Shown here in pieces: positions 25,631-36,660 of a stretch of DNA of 64,000 nt. The notes beneath the pieces are model-generated. The model searched no databases. It was not told the DNA's origin and worked only from the letters and a program-made list of their open reading frames with translations. The first letter of the stretch is position 1. Each line of letters begins with the position of its first letter. The DNA is from Folioceros fuciformis. Taxonomy: Eukaryota > Anthocerotophyta > Anthocerotopsida > Anthocerotales. The position numbers and the translations under genes were made by a program. The DNA lies in contig JBNGIO010003079.1 in assembly GCA_049999805.1 (NCBI GenBank), forward strand, positions 1-64,000. Direction: 5' to 3'.

Positions 25631-26935
25631 TCAGTTGGATACCATGGTTTCTGTCTCCTTCACAAATCCCTCACCAGTCCATTCCTTATCCGAAGCCAGT
25701 CCCCTCCGTACTGCCTTCTTCTTTTCTATAGCTTCTCTCTGAAGCCTTACAAGTTCAGTATGCGTTGTAAAATACTGTAGAGACGCACCACGGAAATCCT
25801 CAATGGAATTAAAACTGTGTTTTGCCATGAACGCCTTCAACTCATCACACATTGTCTTGATATGGGAATAGCCGTGCACCATAACTCCTGTGCAAACCTG
25901 CACCGTGTTCGCTCCCAGGAGAAGAAACTCCGCAGCATGGTTTCCGGATTCAACACCTCCGATTCCAGACAGAGACACATCCTTGCCTGCGAAATCAGAC
26001 CTGATCATCTTGGCAATGGACATGACCTTGGCCAGAGCAATAGGTCGGACAGCCTTGGACGAGTACCCTCCCGGGGTCGAGTACCCTTCCACGCAGGGCT
26101 CTGGTCGGAGAGTGTCCAAGTTCACTCCCATCACGCTCATGACAGTGTTGATGGCGGACACGCCCTCGCAACCTGCTTCCAACGCAGTGCGCGATGGCTG
26201 CGTGATGTCGGTGACGTTTGGCGTCATCTTGGCCCAGACAGGCACCGTCGCCTTGTTGTTGATCCAGCCGCATACCTCCTCCAGCAAGACACAGTCTTGA
26301 CCTATAGCCGCACCCATCCTCCTCTCCGGCATGCCATGCGGGCAAGAGAAATTGATCTCCAGAGCATCAACACCAGCATCCTCCACTCTGGCCACGATCT
26401 CCTCCCAAGCAGCTCGGTTATACTCTTCCATCACGGAAGCGATGAGGACGCGGTCAGGATACTCCTTCTTCAGCCTCCTCATCTCCTCCAGCATTGTCTC
26501 GAACGGCCTGTCACTGATGAGCTCGATGTTCTCCCACCCGATCACCTCCTTCTTGCCCGTTCCATTACTGCTGGCATGCATGCGCGCATAGCGCGGAGTC
26601 ACGTTCACCACCTTGGAGGAGTCCAGAGCCACGGTCTTGGCTATCACCGCGCCCCAGCCCTCGTCGAATGCCCGCTTCATCACTTGATAGTTCGTCCCTG
26701 GCGGGCCTGAGCCGATCACAAACGGATTAGGCAGCTTCAAGCCGTTCACGGTGACGCTGAGATCAGGACCTGCCGCATCCTGGCTGCTAGTCCTCACTTT
26801 CAGCTGAGGCCAGCTCCGCCTAATCCGACCCGATGCTCCCCGTTCAACTCTCTCAAGATGCCGCCTCACCTCCCCTCCTACCTGATCTGAAGAGGACACC
26901 AAGCTGGATGCTCCAAATTGCTTCAAACTTGCCAT
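25631..26935 (-). CDS. PYD1: Dihydropyrimidine dehydrogenase (NADP+), plastidial
   Basis: PYD1 reduces uracil or thymine to the dihydro form, the first step of pyrimidine breakdown in plastids. The 434-aa protein is encoded in a single exon, start ATG 26935. Residues 1 to about 55 are Ser/Arg-rich and look like a transit peptide. After that DLSVTVNGLKLPNPFVIGSG and PPGTNYQVMKRAFDEGWGAV open the FMN TIM barrel. EINFSCPHGMPERRMGAAIG carries the active-site cysteine; later motifs include VPVWAKMTPNVTDIT, RPEPCVEGYSTPGGYSSKAV, LSGIGGVESGNHAAEFLLLG and the C-terminal EWTGEGFVKETETMVSN. Length and order match plant PYD1, which lacks the iron-sulfur domains of animal DPYD. It is intronless, unlike almost all its neighbours. 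A frame extending to 26980 begins with TTG and is not used here. Confidence 0.95.
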   Translation of the reverse strand: MASLKQFGASSLVSSSDQVGGEVRRHLERVERGASGRIRRSWPQLKVRTSSQDAAGPDLSVTVNGLKLPNPFVIGSGPPGTNYQVMKRAFDEGWGAVIAKTVALDSSKVVNVTPRYARMHASSNGTGKKEVIGWENIELISDRPFETMLEEMRRLKKEYPDRVLIASVMEEYNRAAWEEIVARVEDAGVDALEINFSCPHGMPERRMGAAIGQDCVLLEEVCGWINNKATVPVWAKMTPNVTDITQPSRTALEAGCEGVSAINTVMSVMGVNLDTLRPEPCVEGYSTPGGYSSKAVRPIALAKVMSIAKMIRSDFAGKDVSLSGIGGVESGNHAAEFLLLGANTVQVCTGVMVHGYSHIKTMCDELKAFMAKHSFNSIEDFRGASLQYFTTHTELVRLQREAIEKKKAVRRGLASDKEWTGEGFVKETETMVSN

Positions 26936-28052
26936 AATCCGCCTCGAACAACCGCTCTTCTCACAGAAAATCAAGCGCAAAGCTGAGGCACTTCAAGCAA
27001 GCGTTCATCCCAAGCTACGCCACCACAGAAAAGAATCAAAAACGTAGCCGAACCGCAAGGAACACGCTCTCCTCCCCGGACTGCTGCCACCGGCCAAGTC
27101 GACGTCGACGGATCCCGTACGATCCCGCTCGCTCGCAGAATGCAGCTCAAGCTCACGCATGCAGCGTGCAGTCATGTCACACGCTCCACATTCCTACTCC
27201 CCTTCCTTGAGGCCGAAGTTCCTCGCACCGCAAAAACAGTGAGCGTTTTGCCGCCAGGTAGGCGAGCTCCGCGTGACTGACACGATTCGTGAGTCGCGTT
27301 TCATTTTTTCCGCCTTCCCTGCACTGCCTCACCTTCTGTGTCTCAGATATTTTTGGTCCTTGGAAAACAGCTTAGCACGCAAGACCTAAGGGCCGGGCTC
27401 GGGCCTAAGCCGGGCAAATTATCTTGAATTTGTTTCAGGGCTTCCTTCTTTTGGTTAAATGGTTAAGGGTACTGTATTGGACGGGACGGGACGGGACGGG
27501 ACGGAGAGGAGAGGAGGACTTAGGGTTTTTTTGGCTACACACCCTAAGATTAGGGGTGTCGGTGTGGCAGAGGCAGAGGATGGATGTTTAAATTTATTAA
27601 AAAGAAGAAAGATAAAGAGCTTTGGTATGGAGTAGCTAAAGCTAAAGACATGAGGCATTCTAGAACAATAATGTACGTATTGACGTAGGCGCAAAGGGAT
27701 ATGTGGACCACGGAATGGGGAGAATCGCGAAAGTGGTAAGGCCGGGGCAGGACGGGCCGTGAGGGTTTTGGGCTTTCTTGGTGACGAGGAGAGCGCCCGT
27801 AATTTATGTGGTCGAAGCAGGGCTTGGCAGATGGGGATGGCTCGGGCTCTGCGTGCTGGTTGACGTCCTCGGAGCCAGAGCTTTGGGATTGAGGTGAAGG
27901 AGGTGTGTCACAGCTGGAACTCAAATTCAGGGCTTCATTTTTTTTGCGGAAGCCTGCAGCGTCGCGTCTTGGTAGTGCTGATTTTCGGTCTTGTGCTGAC
28001 ATTTCAGGTTGCGTAATTTCGGTGTGAAGCAGGGTTCGGTGGTGCGGGGAAG
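26936..28052. promoter_or_regulatory. Divergent intergenic region between PYD1 (-) and the CID-domain gene (+)
   Basis: This 1117-bp spacer separates two divergent starts and should hold both promoters. It contains a GGGAC pentamer run (27479-27504) listed separately, and a pyrimidine/purine-skewed stretch near 27520-27700. No supported coding frame. Confidence 0.5.
27479..27504 (+). repeat. (GGGAC)n microsatellite, potential G-quadruplex
   Basis: Four GGG runs at 27483-27485, 27488-27490, 27493-27495 and 27498-27500 are separated by AC. Two-base loops fit the usual rule for a stable parallel quadruplex. It sits about 550 bp upstream of the CID-domain gene's ATG, on its coding strand. Confidence 0.8.
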
Positions 28053-30437
28053 ATGAACGCTTTCGCGGGCCACATCTTGGCTGACAAGTTGAGCAAGCTC
28101 AATAGCTCGCAGCAGAGTATTGAGAGTATCCGGAAAGCGGCTGTGTTTTTTTTTTTTTTTTGTGTTGTTGTTTTTTTTCCTGGGTTGAGTCTTGCTGGTC
28201 GATTTGCCGCAGTTCGTGCGCTTGGAAATGTTTCTTGTTGACCTATTCCAGCTTTGTCGCACTGGTGTATATTCCACCGGAAGAAGGCCAGGCAAGTTGT
28301 GGAAACATGGGAGAAGGAATTCTACCACGCTCCCAGAGAGCAGCGATTGCCCTTCCTGTACCTTGCGAATGATATTTTGCAGAACGGTAAGAAAAAGGGG
28401 ACTGAGTTTGTGACGGAGTTTTGGAAGGTCCTCCCGAACGCCCTTCGGGATGTGGCTGAGAAGGGCGAGGATGCGGCTCGCAATGCTGCGTTTCGGCTGG
28501 TGAGGACTGTGTTCTCTGGATTGGTCCGGGATTTCTTTTTTGCTCCCCCCCCCCCCCCTTTTGGATGAGTTTGTAGGTTTTGTCTGTCTCACGTTTCTGT
28601 CCATGGCAGGTTGACATCTGGGAGGATAGGAAGGTTTTTGGAACCCGGCCTCAAAGTCTCCGGGAAGAATTGCTCGGAAATAAGCCAACTCATGCTCCGC
28701 TGAGAAATCTTGATGCTCCACCGCCACCTGTTAAGCCTGTTAGTGTTTTTTTCTTGGATTGCTACTCTCCTGTCAGGAAGGTTCTTGAGTTTGTGGATGG
28801 ATTTGCTTGTCAAGTTGCAATGCGAGTGTGCTGATAGGGTTTTGGTGACAGAAATTATTTGCAGGTGGATATCTGGAGAAGGTTGCAGCAGCCCTTCAGG
28901 TTGTGCAGGAGGGTGCCAAGGAAGAAGAAGCAGCACTGGTGAAGTGTAACCTTGTCATCAGCCGGATTGAAAACCTGGATAAGCAAGCTCAAGTTCCAAC
29001 TGGTTAGGACCAAGTTGAACTGTTTGCTCGTCATCCTGACGTGCCTGGGAGTTGCTTAGACAAAACTTTCCTGCTGTTTTTTTATACAGGCGAGGAGAAT
29101 GTAGTACTTGAGCTGGAGAAGCAGCAAAATCTGTTGTCGGTGCTGATTGAGCAGCTTGAAACTATTGAAAAAAGCCGTGACGTCCTTGTCTCACATATTA
29201 GGGAAATTCTTCAAGAGCAGGTACTTGGGACATACTCCTTGCCGTGTACTTGCAGTCTCGGTGTTATTGGTGCGTACACGGCTGATGAGTACCTGTTGAC
29301 ATGCCAGGAAAAGAAGCTGGAGAGTCTTAGAACATCAGTCCAGGTATTTTCCGACTTTTTACGGGAATTGCACCCATCGATCTCCAGACATGCATGTTGT
29401 GCTGAGGCTGTGGTTTTTGGGTGTCGCATCATGTGCAGATAGCGCAGGCACAAGCGGAGCAAGCTGCGAATTTGAAGCATCGTTTACTCACCGGCAGTCC
29501 AATCGGGGGCCCTAGCGTGTCCCCCATTCGAGAAAACGGACCAGAAGAAGAAATACAAGCTGGAGCAGATATGGATGAGCACCAGGACGACGTTCTAGGT
29601 CATGACATGCTGGAGATGAGGGCCACAACAGCTGTCACCCCACCTCAGCTGTCAGCCCCACCCCCTCCTGTCCTCGAGAGGACACCATCACTGGAGGACG
29701 ATGGGACCAAGGTGCCAAATCCTGCTGCAGCAGCGGCTGCAGAGGTTGCGGCAAGGTTGGCTGCGAATTCTTCTTCTGCGGCTATGCTGACATCAGTGTT
29801 ATCCTCCTTAGCAGCACAGGAGAGCGCATCGCTGGGGCACTCCTCTCCTCTCAACCAACAGCAACTTCACGATGCTCTCCTGGTTGGGGGTGGCCATATT
29901 GACAAGAGGCCAAGGCTTGACAACAGCCTGAGCATGGGAGACGGAATGGGATTATCTTTAGTAGATGGGGGCAGCCAGTCTGGGAGCTTCATGCAGCATC
30001 AACAGAACATGAATAGTCAAACTGGGCATCAAAACTCATCAGGTGCAGGTTTGCAGCAACTTCAACCACAGCAACAGCAGCAGCAGCAGCAGCCACCTGC
30101 ACCTCCCAGCTCACAGCATCAGCCGCCCCAGCTCCACAAGCAGATGGCAGGACCACCCCCTCTCCCTCAATACATCCATGGTTCTCAGGGGCAGGTGCAG
30201 ATACCACCTCCAGGGCCTCTCCCGCCCAGCCAGTATAGTTATACTGGAGGTCCAGGAATGCCCGTGATGCAGGCTGGCCCTCATGGTGGTATGATGCAGA
30301 GTGTCTCCGGCGCTCCTCGCCTGCAGCCGCCTCATCCTCCCAATTCCTACCAGCCTCTCCAGGCCCCAGGAGGGATGGTTGGATTCTACAGTCCACCTCC
30401 CATTCCAGCCCCTCCGGCTCCTGTTCCCCGGCAGTAG
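28053..30437 (+). CDS. RPRD1-like CID-domain protein (RNA polymerase II CTD-interacting)
   Basis: CID proteins of the RPRD/Rtt103 type bind the phosphorylated C-terminal domain of RNA polymerase II and link it to termination or CTD phosphatases. Exon 1 (from 28053) gives MNAFAGHILADKLSKLNSSQ and QSIE; exon 2 (about 28250-28500) gives LSHWCIFHRKKARQVVETWE, LPFLYLANDILQNGKKKGTE and FVTEFWKVLPNALRD, the core of the CID. DIWEDRKVFGTRPQSLREEL follows at about 28612. A coiled-coil part (VLELEKQQNLLSVLIEQLET) lies at 29100-29220. The last exon (about 29440-30437) is low-complexity, rich in Pro, Gln and Gly, with a CAG/Gln run near 30065-30100. Intron 1 contains a long T homopolymer (28146-28160), and another intron carries about 14 consecutive C (near 28545-28558), both prone to sequencing error. 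Confidence 0.88.
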
Positions 30438-32488
30438 TTTCTGGTGCACATCCTTATGTTGTAATAGGTGAGACTACGTTGTTGCTGCTTGTATACTATC
30501 TAGCGTAGTAGCAGTATCCTTTTCCTCCTCCAGTAGTGCTCTTGTTGAAGACTGTGTAGCAGCAAGTCAACCACGGGTGCTCTTGCGGGGATTGCGTGCT
30601 GATGACGTCTCCGAGGTTGCTTGGCATGATGGACGTTGAGAGGAGCCAGCCACCTTCTTCTGTCAATTTCACCAATTTTTGTTTCTTCAGGATCTGTCCT
30701 CCATAGCTTAAGTGTAACATGTGTAGTCTTCTTTTTCTGTAAAATGTTGACTGGGGTTCCTTTCCTCATCCAGTCTCGTCTCTCGTGGTGTACGTGGATC
30801 ATTGTTTGCCGCCTACTTGACCACTAGTTCACGTCTTGCCTTGCGACATGCTTTCTTTACCTTTGTGTGTGGCGGCTGAGCATAACTCAAGCCCGATCTT
30901 AACAGGCCACGGCATCCGAGTGTGGCATCTATGATGATCACCGTACGCCCGGTAGCCTTGACAACTGGACATGCCCATGTTCTCCCTCTAACATCCACTC
31001 CATCCATGGTAGTAGGCTTTCGATACGAAAAAATCGTTCTCTTCTTCGTTCGTGTTGCTGTTCGTTCTTGGACCTCTTTGCTATTTGTTCTTCTTCTATC
31101 TTCTTGTTCTCCCTTTTGTCTTCTTGGGTTCCTTCTGTTTTGTTTTTCTTCTTTTACTTCTTCACCTCCAACACACTTGTGATGTAGAGTCTTGAGATTC
31201 ACATTGTGTTGTATGGTTTGTTTCCTCTGCATCCCTCCTCCCATCTGCCATTTGTGCTATTGTGTTGTATGGTTTGTTTCCTCTGAATCCCTCCTCCCAT
31301 CTGCCATTTGTAGCACACAAGAAGATGTGGGATGTGTCACACCAAGGTAGGAAATACGTGACGCGGAGCTTTATGTATGAATGGGATGGGGATGCTACAG
31401 GTGGTGGGCCCGGAGGTGGGAAGGCAGGAGACGAGGACGGGCTGCTAACTGGCGTCAAACGAGCAAGCAGATGGAGCCGGTGGCGGGCGGCTCATAACAA
31501 TTTTGCCTACGTGTGACTGGACGCAGGAAAGACTTAAAAGGAAGTGAGATTAGGCCGCTCATTTTTGACCGCTCTTCTCCTCCCAGGCTGGTTCTCTGTT
31601 ATTTTTTCCTTTCTGGGGCGAGTGGGTTGATTCTCGTGCCTGAGGACGCCCCACGTATGGACCCAGGGTTCATGTGCAGGAACGGAACAGGACATATGGG
31701 GGACGGAATGGAGGGGACGGGACGGAATGGGATTAGAGGTCGCCGCCGTTGCGGACTTCAACATTTGTGTCCCTCGGACCAATGAAAGTGCTCTCTCGCG
31801 TACGTCAGCCAGCACCCTGACGCGGTTGCATACCACAGGCTCCTCCATGTCATTCGGGCCTTCTTAAGGACGAGCTTCTCCACCGACTGTCACACCTTCG
31901 CTGGATTCCAGTCGGACACATTCCTGACCCTGCCTGGCAATAATCCGACTCTCAGGCTGGTGACAATGCCGGTGAGGCAGCTCGCGTTTGATCTTTCTTG
32001 CTTCACGTGTTCTCCACTAGTACTGCAAAGTTCTACCACGACGCAAGGATGCAAGGATTCCGAATTGTGTGATTGCAGTGCTCTTGTGTGCTAGGGAAAT
32101 TTTGGAGCAATGTGATGTTGCAGGAATGCTTACTCCAGGTTTTGTAGATTCGTTGAGGGAGATGATTCTTGGCATGAATGAATGCCTTCTCCCATCAGGA
32201 TGGATGGTTTCGCATATTCAGGGATTGCTTGTCGAGAGGCGGATACGAGGGACTTGGTGATCTTGCTACACTCTGCTCATGACAGAACTGTATCCGGTTT
32301 GTGCAGAACCAGAGACAACTGACAGGCGCTAGTAACCGAATGTGCGGAGCAGATCGGCAGCAGTAGCTGCAGCGCGGCATTGTGTGAAGGAAGCTGGCCT
32401 AACGTCAGGAGTGCCCCTTCTCGACCTCGCATTCACGCGCCTCGCATTCAGCGGACCGAAGCGCGCTTCGCAAGTCTCTCGTCACAGT
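30438..32488. other. Intergenic: 3' flank of CID gene and 5' flank of elongase
   Basis: No supported gene. A 56-bp direct duplication (from 31205 and 31261) and a long pyrimidine-rich tract (about 31040-31165) are present, along with GGGAC/GGAAT-type simple sequence near 31690-31735. The last 600 bp probably include the 5' UTR and promoter of the elongase; the frame of its first exon is open upstream to a GTG at 32342 but has no earlier ATG. Confidence 0.5.
31205..31316. repeat. 56-bp tandem duplication
   Basis: TGTGTTGTATGGTTTGTTTC begins at 31205 and again at 31261; the copies differ by only one or two bases. Confidence 0.9.
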
Positions 32489-34138
32489 ATGAGTGGAAGC
32501 GTCTCGAAAGTGATGGCCTGGGTGCCTGCCCTGGCGATGCGGAACGGTGGCAACATGAGCTGCCTCCACGACAACGCGTTTCAGTACGACGCGAATTTCA
32601 GTGGCAGCTCTGATCTCCGTTCGCTGTGCGGTGGCGCTCCCTGGACAGAGCGACTGGTCGCAGCGGTGGATCAGGTACTGGCGGCCAGCGTGTTCAAGGC
32701 TTTGGATGGAATAGGATTGGATATCAGGCGTCCAAGTCCGAACACGGCCGCATTACCGTTCGTAAAAAGTCCGACACCCGTCGTGGTAGCTATTACCTGT
32801 TACTTGTTTATGGTATTCATATGGTCCCTTCAAATCAAGCGGGCGGGCTTGAAACCCAGACACCACGATCCCATGCCGTTACGGTGTCTTGTCATTGGCC
32901 ATAACCTGTTCCTTGCTGCACTGAGCATCTTCATGGGCGTTGGATTGATCCTCGAGGCCTGGAAATCTGGGTAAGCTTCAGTCAGGGCCATTCGGTTCCT
33001 GCTTGAGAAGTTAATGTCATCTGCTGCTCTAAAAGTGACGTGACCGTCTAACTTTTCTTACATACTGGTTATTGTACAGGTATTCTTTGTGGGGCAATCC
33101 CTACAAGGATGCTGACGTCAAGGTAAACGTCAGATGGAATTTTCTTCTTGGTTCGTGTTACCAGAAAATTACAAGTATACTGATAGAGACTCAATCTGCT
33201 TATTCTGGTGTAGATGGGCTTCTACATCTATATCTTCTACGTCTCCAAGCTCTACGAGTTTGTTGACACGGTAATGCACTTTGATGCTGCCGAGCAATCG
33301 GTACTGCTGTGTGCAAGATGTCTGTTAGAATAGCACGCTCCCCAAGGGTGACAGCTCATGTTGAAGTCATGGGTTGCAGGGTATAATGCTCTTGAAAAGG
33401 AATCTTCGTCAAATCAGTTACTTGCATGTCTACCACCACGCAAGTATCTCGTTCATATGGTGGATAATGGCGTATCGCTGCCCTGGTGGCGATGGTACAT
33501 CTCTCTTTCTTCCTAGTTGCTCCTCCAGTTCAATGTCATTAGCTTGAGCTGCAGCATATTGCCACAGTTTCTGATTTGTTCCCCGCCAACGAATTGCAGC
33601 ATATTTCTCAGCAGCGTTCAACTCTTGGATTCATGTGGTTATGTATGTGTATTACATGCTCGCTGCAATAATCGCCAAGAATGAAGCAAAGAGACGAAAG
33701 TACCTTTTCTGGGGCAAGTAAGTGCGATGTGCACGCCGTTCTCCTGTCCATTGCTGCCCTCCCGACTACTTGTGGAGTAATGGGTGTGCCCCTCCCCGCA
33801 GGTATCTCACCATGATGCAGATGTTTCAATTCATGTCCTTCATCGGACAAGCTGTCTACGGGATGGTCAAACCAGGTCTCTACCCAAAGGGCTTGAGTGC
33901 GGTGAGTATGATCCCCTTTGTCGTCATTCTCCTCCTGCACTCTTGTTTGTTAGCTGTCTGCTGTGCTCGTTTCCTAGAGTAGCAGAGCACATGCGATCGA
34001 AACTGTGTTGGTCTGACCCACGTTTTACTACTGCAGTTACTGTTTTTCTACTCGTTGTCGCTGCTGCTGTTCTTCAGCAACTTCTTCTTCAAAAAATATT
34101 CCAGACCCAGACAAGCGTCAGCGCACAAGCTTGACTGA
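32489..34138 (+). CDS. ELO-family fatty-acid elongase (PUFA type)
   Basis: ELO proteins are ER membrane condensing enzymes that add malonyl-CoA to fatty acyl-CoA. Seven exons: 32489-32970, 33081-33122, about 33213-33270, 33380-33495, 33597-33719, about 33802-33901 and about 34037-34138. Features in order: an N-terminal soluble part of about 85 residues, a membrane segment VVVAITCYLFMVFIWSLQI, LKPRHHDPMPLR, LFLAALSIFMGVGLILEAW, YSLWGNPYKD, YIYIFYVSKLYEFVDTGIML, LKRNLRQISYLHVYHHASIS with the HXXHH catalytic box, FNSWIHVVMYVYYMLAA, RKYLFWGKYLTMMQMFQFM, and a basic C-terminus KKYSRPRQASAHKLD (ER-retrieval-like). The layout resembles the C18/C20 polyunsaturated elongases of mosses and liverworts. 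The start could also be one of the next in-frame ATGs (32513, 32537). Substrate not provable here. Confidence 0.88.
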
Positions 34139-34536
34139 CGTAGGGGAAAGCAGGCGATGTGTTGAAGAACTTAGGAGTAAAGTATATCGGCTGTGTCAGC
34201 TCACCTAGCCGATCAGTGTGACGCCAAGTTTTGTAGTTTTCTCACTAATTAGCAGTGAGGTTGAAATGTGTCTCCACAACTCCGTTCCGTCCCTAACGAC
34301 GTTACCCTGTGAGTTGCTGTAGAGGGAGACCGCAAATTAGACCTGAACAATGTTTTATTCTGTAAACACATAGTCATTTTCCTGTTGGATTTCGGCTACA
34401 AAACTTCTGAATCCTATTCCTCTGCCAGGCTCTCAAGAATATCCTATTCTACCAAGTAGCGGCTTATAGAGGCTGGCCTGAGTGTGACGAAGTGTATCAG
34501 CTCTGACAAATTGAAAAGGTAATGATGCTTTCGAAA
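34139..34536. other. Short intergenic region between elongase and USP gene (convergent)
   Basis: About 400 bp between two converging stop codons. It should contain both 3' UTRs. Nothing else is recognised. Confidence 0.5.
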
Positions 34537-35524
34537 CTATAAGATTTCCACCTGTGACGCCATCTTGCATTGAGTGAAGAGCCGGCGCTGTTTGCGATCC
34601 TGCTTCACAGCTAGCACCAGGCAATCAGAGTGCTTCATGCAGTACTTGGGAGTGTCTTCTTTCCCCAGGATCCTGCAGTTATCCCAGACCTACCCCTGTC
34701 AAGATTTCAAGGCCTCAACATCACATCAGACCACGCAATCTTCTGGATGCGACTTCCAGGCTACGAGAACTCACCTCCATAACAGTCCTCGTCTGTGCTG
34801 TCCCAGGATTATTGCAGAGGCCTTCAACTTCTTGGTCACCGACACTATGGTAGGGCCTTGATCACCTTCAACAACTATGATCTCCACTCTTGCCTGCATC
34901 TCATGCAAGAAAAACTTGTCTCCGTCAGCCTGGCATGCATCGAGGATTCCCATGGATCTACAGACCCGAGTACACAGAGTCGAATTTCGCGCAGCCTGAT
35001 CAGGATTGGTGTTCAACATTCATTGAGAACTGCTACACACCTCAGGATTTTGACGGTCACACAACTCCTTGAAGGACAGAGCAAGCTGATAACCTTTGAG
35101 CCGGAGGAGCCTGCGAGTCCTGTCCACAACCTTGGCCCCGCCCTTAAGCAGGGATGTTGCACTGTGAGCTGCGCACCCACCACCACAGCCAGGGTGTTGG
35201 CCAAGGACGATTAGACTGAGCTCGGTTGGAGGAAATAACCCATAAATACTACACTGAATGCAAATTGTGCGCCCAAGCTGCAGGCAGGCAAAGAGGAGGA
35301 GGGCAACGAGGAGGCCGAAGAAGAGCACCGGAGGAAGAAGAACGGGCAGGGATAGAGGGGTGCACATGCAGCAAGGTGATAATGTCTCCCCTGCGGACCA
35401 CATTGAGCATGGCCCAGCGCAATGCAGCCCTTGCAGGCTTCACATCATCCACCACCACCACCATCCTCCTCGCCTCCTGCCCATTCGCCTGAGGCCGCAA
35501 GCACCCGCTTTTATCCCATTCCAT
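34537..35524 (-). CDS. Universal stress protein (USP-like) domain protein
   Basis: Small alpha/beta USPA-fold proteins respond to stress and sometimes bind ATP. The protein starts at ATG 35524 (MEWDKSGCLRPQ). The fold opens with RRMVVVVDDVKPARAALRWA and GDIITLLHVHPS (beta1-alpha1-beta2, about 35360-35470). LRLKGYQLALSFKELCDRQN (about 35040-35110), RVEIIVVEGDQGPTIVSVTK (about 34850-34910), KLKASAIILGQHRRGLLW (about 34790-34850) and a last exon CMKHSDCLVLAVKQD follow, ending at TAG 34537. Four to five exons. The usual ATP-binding G..G(S/T) loop is weak here (LGQHRRG), so nucleotide binding is uncertain. It resembles the plant-specific small USP group more than bacterial UspA. Confidence 0.75.
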
Positions 35525-36398
35525 GCACCCCACTCTCCTACCTCCCCCCTTCCTCCCTCCTCTCCTACTTCTGCCTACTAGAGAAACACACACATTTTTC
35601 CACCTCTGCCTCCACAACCACCTTCAATTCCCCTTCCTTCCCCAACCCACCATATCCGCCTCCAATTCCAATTCTGCGACCCCGCCAGGCACTGGCGCCG
35701 CCATCACATCCTTCCCCGTCCCTTGCGGCCTCCACCCGAGGACTCACTTGCCTGGGGCCGGCATCGGGGAATGGATTCCGTTACGGTAGCCCCGCTGCCG
35801 AACCCGGCGCCCGCATCGCCTCCCCAGGCAGGCCGGCTGGGGCCAGGACACCACAGCAGCGGCAGCGACGTAGGCACCTGTCCCGTCCAGCCTAGCCACC
35901 GTGGGGCCATAACGCTTGCTATTCATAGCCGGCCGGCGACAGTGATGGAGCATGGCTGCCCTTCTCGCACCCAGCGCCCGGCCTAGAACTCCTCGCCTTC
36001 TGACGGGCGGGAAGGCGGGCGCGCAGCCCTGCAAGCCCGGGTGCCTACTGGGGCTCGAGTTCCCATTCGGCCTCCCAGCCTATACAGGGGGCTACGTGGC
36101 GACGGACAGCAGGACGACCCATGGAGACCTAGCCCGGGTGGTTCGTACTCCCAGCCCGGACAAAGGGTCCACCGCCTGCCTTGGGAACAGGATATCTTCG
36201 GACCGACCGTAGAGATTTTGTGTTCTGGATTCTGCACTGGCTTCTGTTCCGTGATCTGAATTATTATGACCTCACGAAAAGCCTGAACATTTTGCTACGC
36301 CAAGCCCCTGCCCTCAGCTCGCCTCGCCAAGCTCTCCTTGGCGCAACAACATTTACTGCCCAGGCCATTCGCCGCTAAAAACAGAACAAAGAGAGCGT

Positions 36399-36437
36399 CC
36401 CACATGTACGTTCTATGCCCTAGAACGTACATGTGGG
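36399..36437. repeat. Perfect 17-bp inverted repeat (hairpin)
   Basis: The left arm CCCACATGTACGTTCTA (36399-36415) is the exact reverse complement of the right arm (36421-36437), with a 5-base loop TGCCC. No gene ends next to it, so a terminator role is not implied. It could be a cruciform-forming site or the scar of a mobile element. Confidence 0.9.
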
Positions 36438-36660
36438 CTCCCTCTTTTTGTTTCCCTGGAACTTCTACTAGGGGGGTCACTCAACATTGGCGTTTGTTGC
36501 CTTTAGGACTACAGTATGCATACATAGTCGCCGGACCTTAGATAACATAACCATGGCTGATTTCCATGAGGCCCATAAAATCCAGAGTAACTCAGATCTT
36601 ATAAAAGCTTGATGCATGCTTTTAGATGTCCATGGGCACACGATTTCAACAAGTTTCTAT

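Noticed and set aside
25817-26710. 297-codon open frame opposite PYD1
   Set aside because: It lies wholly antisense to a well conserved single-exon gene and has no domain; it is open because of codon bias on the other strand.
27927-28727. 266-codon open frame opposite the CID-domain gene
   Set aside because: Antisense to confirmed CID exons and their T-rich intron, which gives a poly-Lys stretch.
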